Assembly: GCA_964509335.1 (NCBI GenBank)
Contig: CAZDXB010000048.1
Location: 1-14,573, forward strand
Length of the DNA stretch: 14,573 nucleotides
DNA from: CAZDXB01 sp964509335
GTDB taxonomy: Bacteria > Bacteroidota > Ignavibacteria > Kapaibacteriales > UBA2268
Direction of reading: 5' to 3'
Within the stretch, counting starts at the first letter, position 1; each line of letters begins with the position of its first letter. This document shows positions 13,031-14,573 of this stretch, one piece after another. A model generated the notes under the pieces. That model was not told where the DNA came from. It worked only from the letters and a program-made list of their open reading frames with translations, and made no database searches. The position numbers and the translations under genes are program-made.

Positions 13031-14473
13031 TCACTCTTTGCAGTATTTGTTGTAAAGCAAAGTCGCTCTCGGCAAGCCCAAATCCATAGCTTTGGTTATA
13101 TCCTGACAGGCTTTATCGTATTCGCCAGTTTTAATTCTGGCTATTCCTCTGTTGCATAAAGCTTCCTGATACGCCGGCTGCATTTCCAAACAGACGTTGT
13201 AATCATTAATCGCCTCTTTGTATTTTTTCAAACCGAGCTTGGAATTGGCTCTTCCGAAGAAAGCGTCGATAAAAGTCGAGTCTAATTGAATAGCCGCCTC
13301 GTAATTTTCCACCGCTTTAGCGTATTTTTTAATATTGTAATAAGCGTTGCCTCTGTCGCGATAAGCGTAAATAAAATCCGGTTTTTGCTTTATCGTTTTG
13401 TCAAAATCTTCGACGGCGCCCGAGTAGTTGCCCGCCGCTAGTTTTGAATATCCCCGATAATAGTAAGCCAAAGGCTCTTCCGAATCCAGCTCAATCGCTC
13501 TATTGAAATCTTCGATCGCGCTAAGATTTTTCCCTAAGCCTTGCTTCGCCAGCCCGCGATTATAATACGCGCTTGCGTTTTCGGGGTCTAATTCAATCGC
13601 CGCGTTTAAATCTTCAATCGCGCCTTCGTAATCTTTTAATTTGATTTTGGAAAGTCCCCTTTGGAAAAGCGAGACGGCGTCTTCGGGATTTTTTCTTAAC
13701 GCTTTGTTATAATCGAAAATAGCTTCTTCGTAGTTTTCGTTTCTTATTTTCTCGTTGCCGCGGAACCTATACGCCGCCGCTAAGTTTGAATCAAGGCTAA
13801 GCGCTTTGTTATAATCTTTGTAAGCGCCTTCGTTGTTCCCTATTTTCGTTCTCGCCACTCCGCGATTTAAATAAGCCAAAGCGTTCTCCGGCTGAAGACG
13901 AATTACGTTGTCGAAGTCGTTGACGCATCCTTCGAAAGCGCCTAACTTCGCTCTTATCGAACCGCGATTCAAATAAGCGTCGAGGTAATCGTTGTTATAC
14001 TGAATAGCTTTGTCGAAATGAATTAGCGCTTGGGCGTAATCTCTTTTGTCCGCGTAATATAAACCAATATTAAAATAAGCCTCGGCGTAGTCTTCTTTTT
14101 TCTCGATTGCTTTTTGCCACATCTTGGCGGCTTTGTCCCGTTCGCCCGTTTCTTTGTATATTAAGCCCTTCGTATAATACGCTTTGGCGTCGTCGGGGTC
14201 GAGTTTTATAACTTGGTCGAAGTCTTTAATCGCCTTGTCGTATTCCTTTAATTTGAAATAAGCGTAACCCCTGTTGTAGAAAACCAAAGGCTCTTCGGGC
14301 GTTAGCTTCAAAGACCGATTATACTGTTGTATAGCTTTATCGTATTCGCTTTTCTCGTAATATTCGTTACCTTTTTCGTAATAATCTATATAGGTTCTTT
14401 GCTTTTGGCTCAGAACGTTCGAATAGTTCAATAATATTATCGCTGTTAATAATATTATCTTCGATAGTTTCAT
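13031..14473 (-). CDS. Exported TPR-repeat protein (13 repeats)
   Basis: From ATG 14473 the product is 480 aa. It has a clean Sec signal peptide (MKLSKIILLTAIILL, cleavage near VLS|QKQ) and then thirteen consecutive 34-residue TPR units covering nearly all of the mature protein. An upstream in-frame GTG (14497) would add eight residues. Neither start has a Shine-Dalgarno site, and the ATG gives the more compact signal peptide. The protein should form a long superhelical scaffold in the periplasm or at the envelope. It ends with a cap (DITKAMDLGLPRATLLYNKYCKE) similar to that of the cytoplasmic TPR protein at 7227-8381. It is the first gene of a minus-strand unit with the phosphodiesterase-fold protein (1-nt gap) and gmk, so it may act with the former (inference). 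Confidence 0.9.
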   Translation of the reverse strand: MKLSKIILLTAIILLNYSNVLSQKQRTYIDYYEKGNEYYEKSEYDKAIQQYNRSLKLTPEEPLVFYNRGYAYFKLKEYDKAIKDFDQVIKLDPDDAKAYYTKGLIYKETGERDKAAKMWQKAIEKKEDYAEAYFNIGLYYADKRDYAQALIHFDKAIQYNNDYLDAYLNRGSIRAKLGAFEGCVNDFDNVIRLQPENALAYLNRGVARTKIGNNEGAYKDYNKALSLDSNLAAAYRFRGNEKIRNENYEEAIFDYNKALRKNPEDAVSLFQRGLSKIKLKDYEGAIEDLNAAIELDPENASAYYNRGLAKQGLGKNLSAIEDFNRAIELDSEEPLAYYYRGYSKLAAGNYSGAVEDFDKTIKQKPDFIYAYRDRGNAYYNIKKYAKAVENYEAAIQLDSTFIDAFFGRANSKLGLKKYKEAINDYNVCLEMQPAYQEALCNRGIARIKTGEYDKACQDITKAMDLGLPRATLLYNKYCKE

Positions 14474-14573
14474 TATATTTAAAATTGATTTTTTCACAAC
14501 TATATAAAGATAATAAATTTTTAGAAATTAATATGATTTACAGTAGATTTATTTTAATTTGCTTTTTGAGAGG
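14474..14573. other. AT-rich upstream region of the exported TPR gene
   Basis: This is the leader and probable promoter region of the minus-strand TPR, phosphodiesterase and gmk unit. On the minus strand it contains TATCTTTA (complement of 14504-14511), one base off the Bacteroidetes -7 consensus TAnnTTTG, but no matching upstream box was found. No gene was seen. Confidence 0.25.

Overview
The window is a 14.6 kb piece of a bacterial chromosome, with twelve protein genes in several transcription units plus three more small genes in one compact cassette, and one tRNA. TGA is used as an ordinary stop. Several features fit the Bacteroidota/Chlorobiota (FCB) neighbourhood: a separate biotin carboxylase and biotin carrier of acyl-CoA-carboxylase type, an outer-membrane-type lipoprotein, TPR proteins, and weak Shine-Dalgarno sites at several genes. 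Other genes have strong Shine-Dalgarno sites, so the placement is tentative. The housekeeping genes (biotin carboxylase, UDP-xylose synthase) are rich in GCG/GGC/GAC codons. The stretch around 8.5-10.2 kb is much more AT-rich.

Layout. Positions 1-257 hold two copies of a 47-nt-period hairpin repeat, a perfect 14-bp palindromic hairpin and an operator-like dyad. Positions 258-2267 (+) encode biotin carboxylase and a biotin carrier protein. Together they equal one acyl-CoA carboxylase alpha subunit, and they lie in the same frame, parted by one TAA and four codons. Positions 2291-3969 (-) hold a probable toxin-antitoxin-like pair: an HTH/ImmA-IrrE metallopeptidase and a DUF4411 PIN-like nuclease with a 4-nt overlap. 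Positions 4171-5112 (+) encode UDP-glucuronate decarboxylase, whose 3' end overlaps a convergent ARPP-1/DUF6569-like gene (5087-6043, -). That gene is divergent from a WYL-type regulator (6150-7142, +), which is followed by a cytoplasmic 11-repeat TPR protein (7227-8381, +).

An AT-rich three-gene cassette follows (8546-10215, +): a TIGR04255-family protein, a small unknown protein, and an unknown protein carrying a QSCD motif. A lipoprotein gene (10292-11119, +) comes next. The remainder is a minus-strand unit read right to left: an exported 13-repeat TPR protein, an exported phosphodiesterase-fold protein, guanylate kinase, and tRNA-Pro(GGG). Gaps within it are 1, 3 and 48 nt.

Main points of interest. 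(i) The exported phosphodiesterase-fold protein has lost three of the conserved metal ligands and carries Ser for the Thr nucleophile, so it is probably a pseudoenzyme or altered enzyme co-expressed with a secreted TPR protein. (ii) The TIGR04255 cassette is a tightly coupled module of unknown function that looks acquired. (iii) The ImmA/DUF4411 pair, the ARPP-1/WYL divergent pair and the TIGR04255 cassette together make 2.3-10.2 kb look like an accessory region, possibly linked to biological conflict. That last reading is inference.
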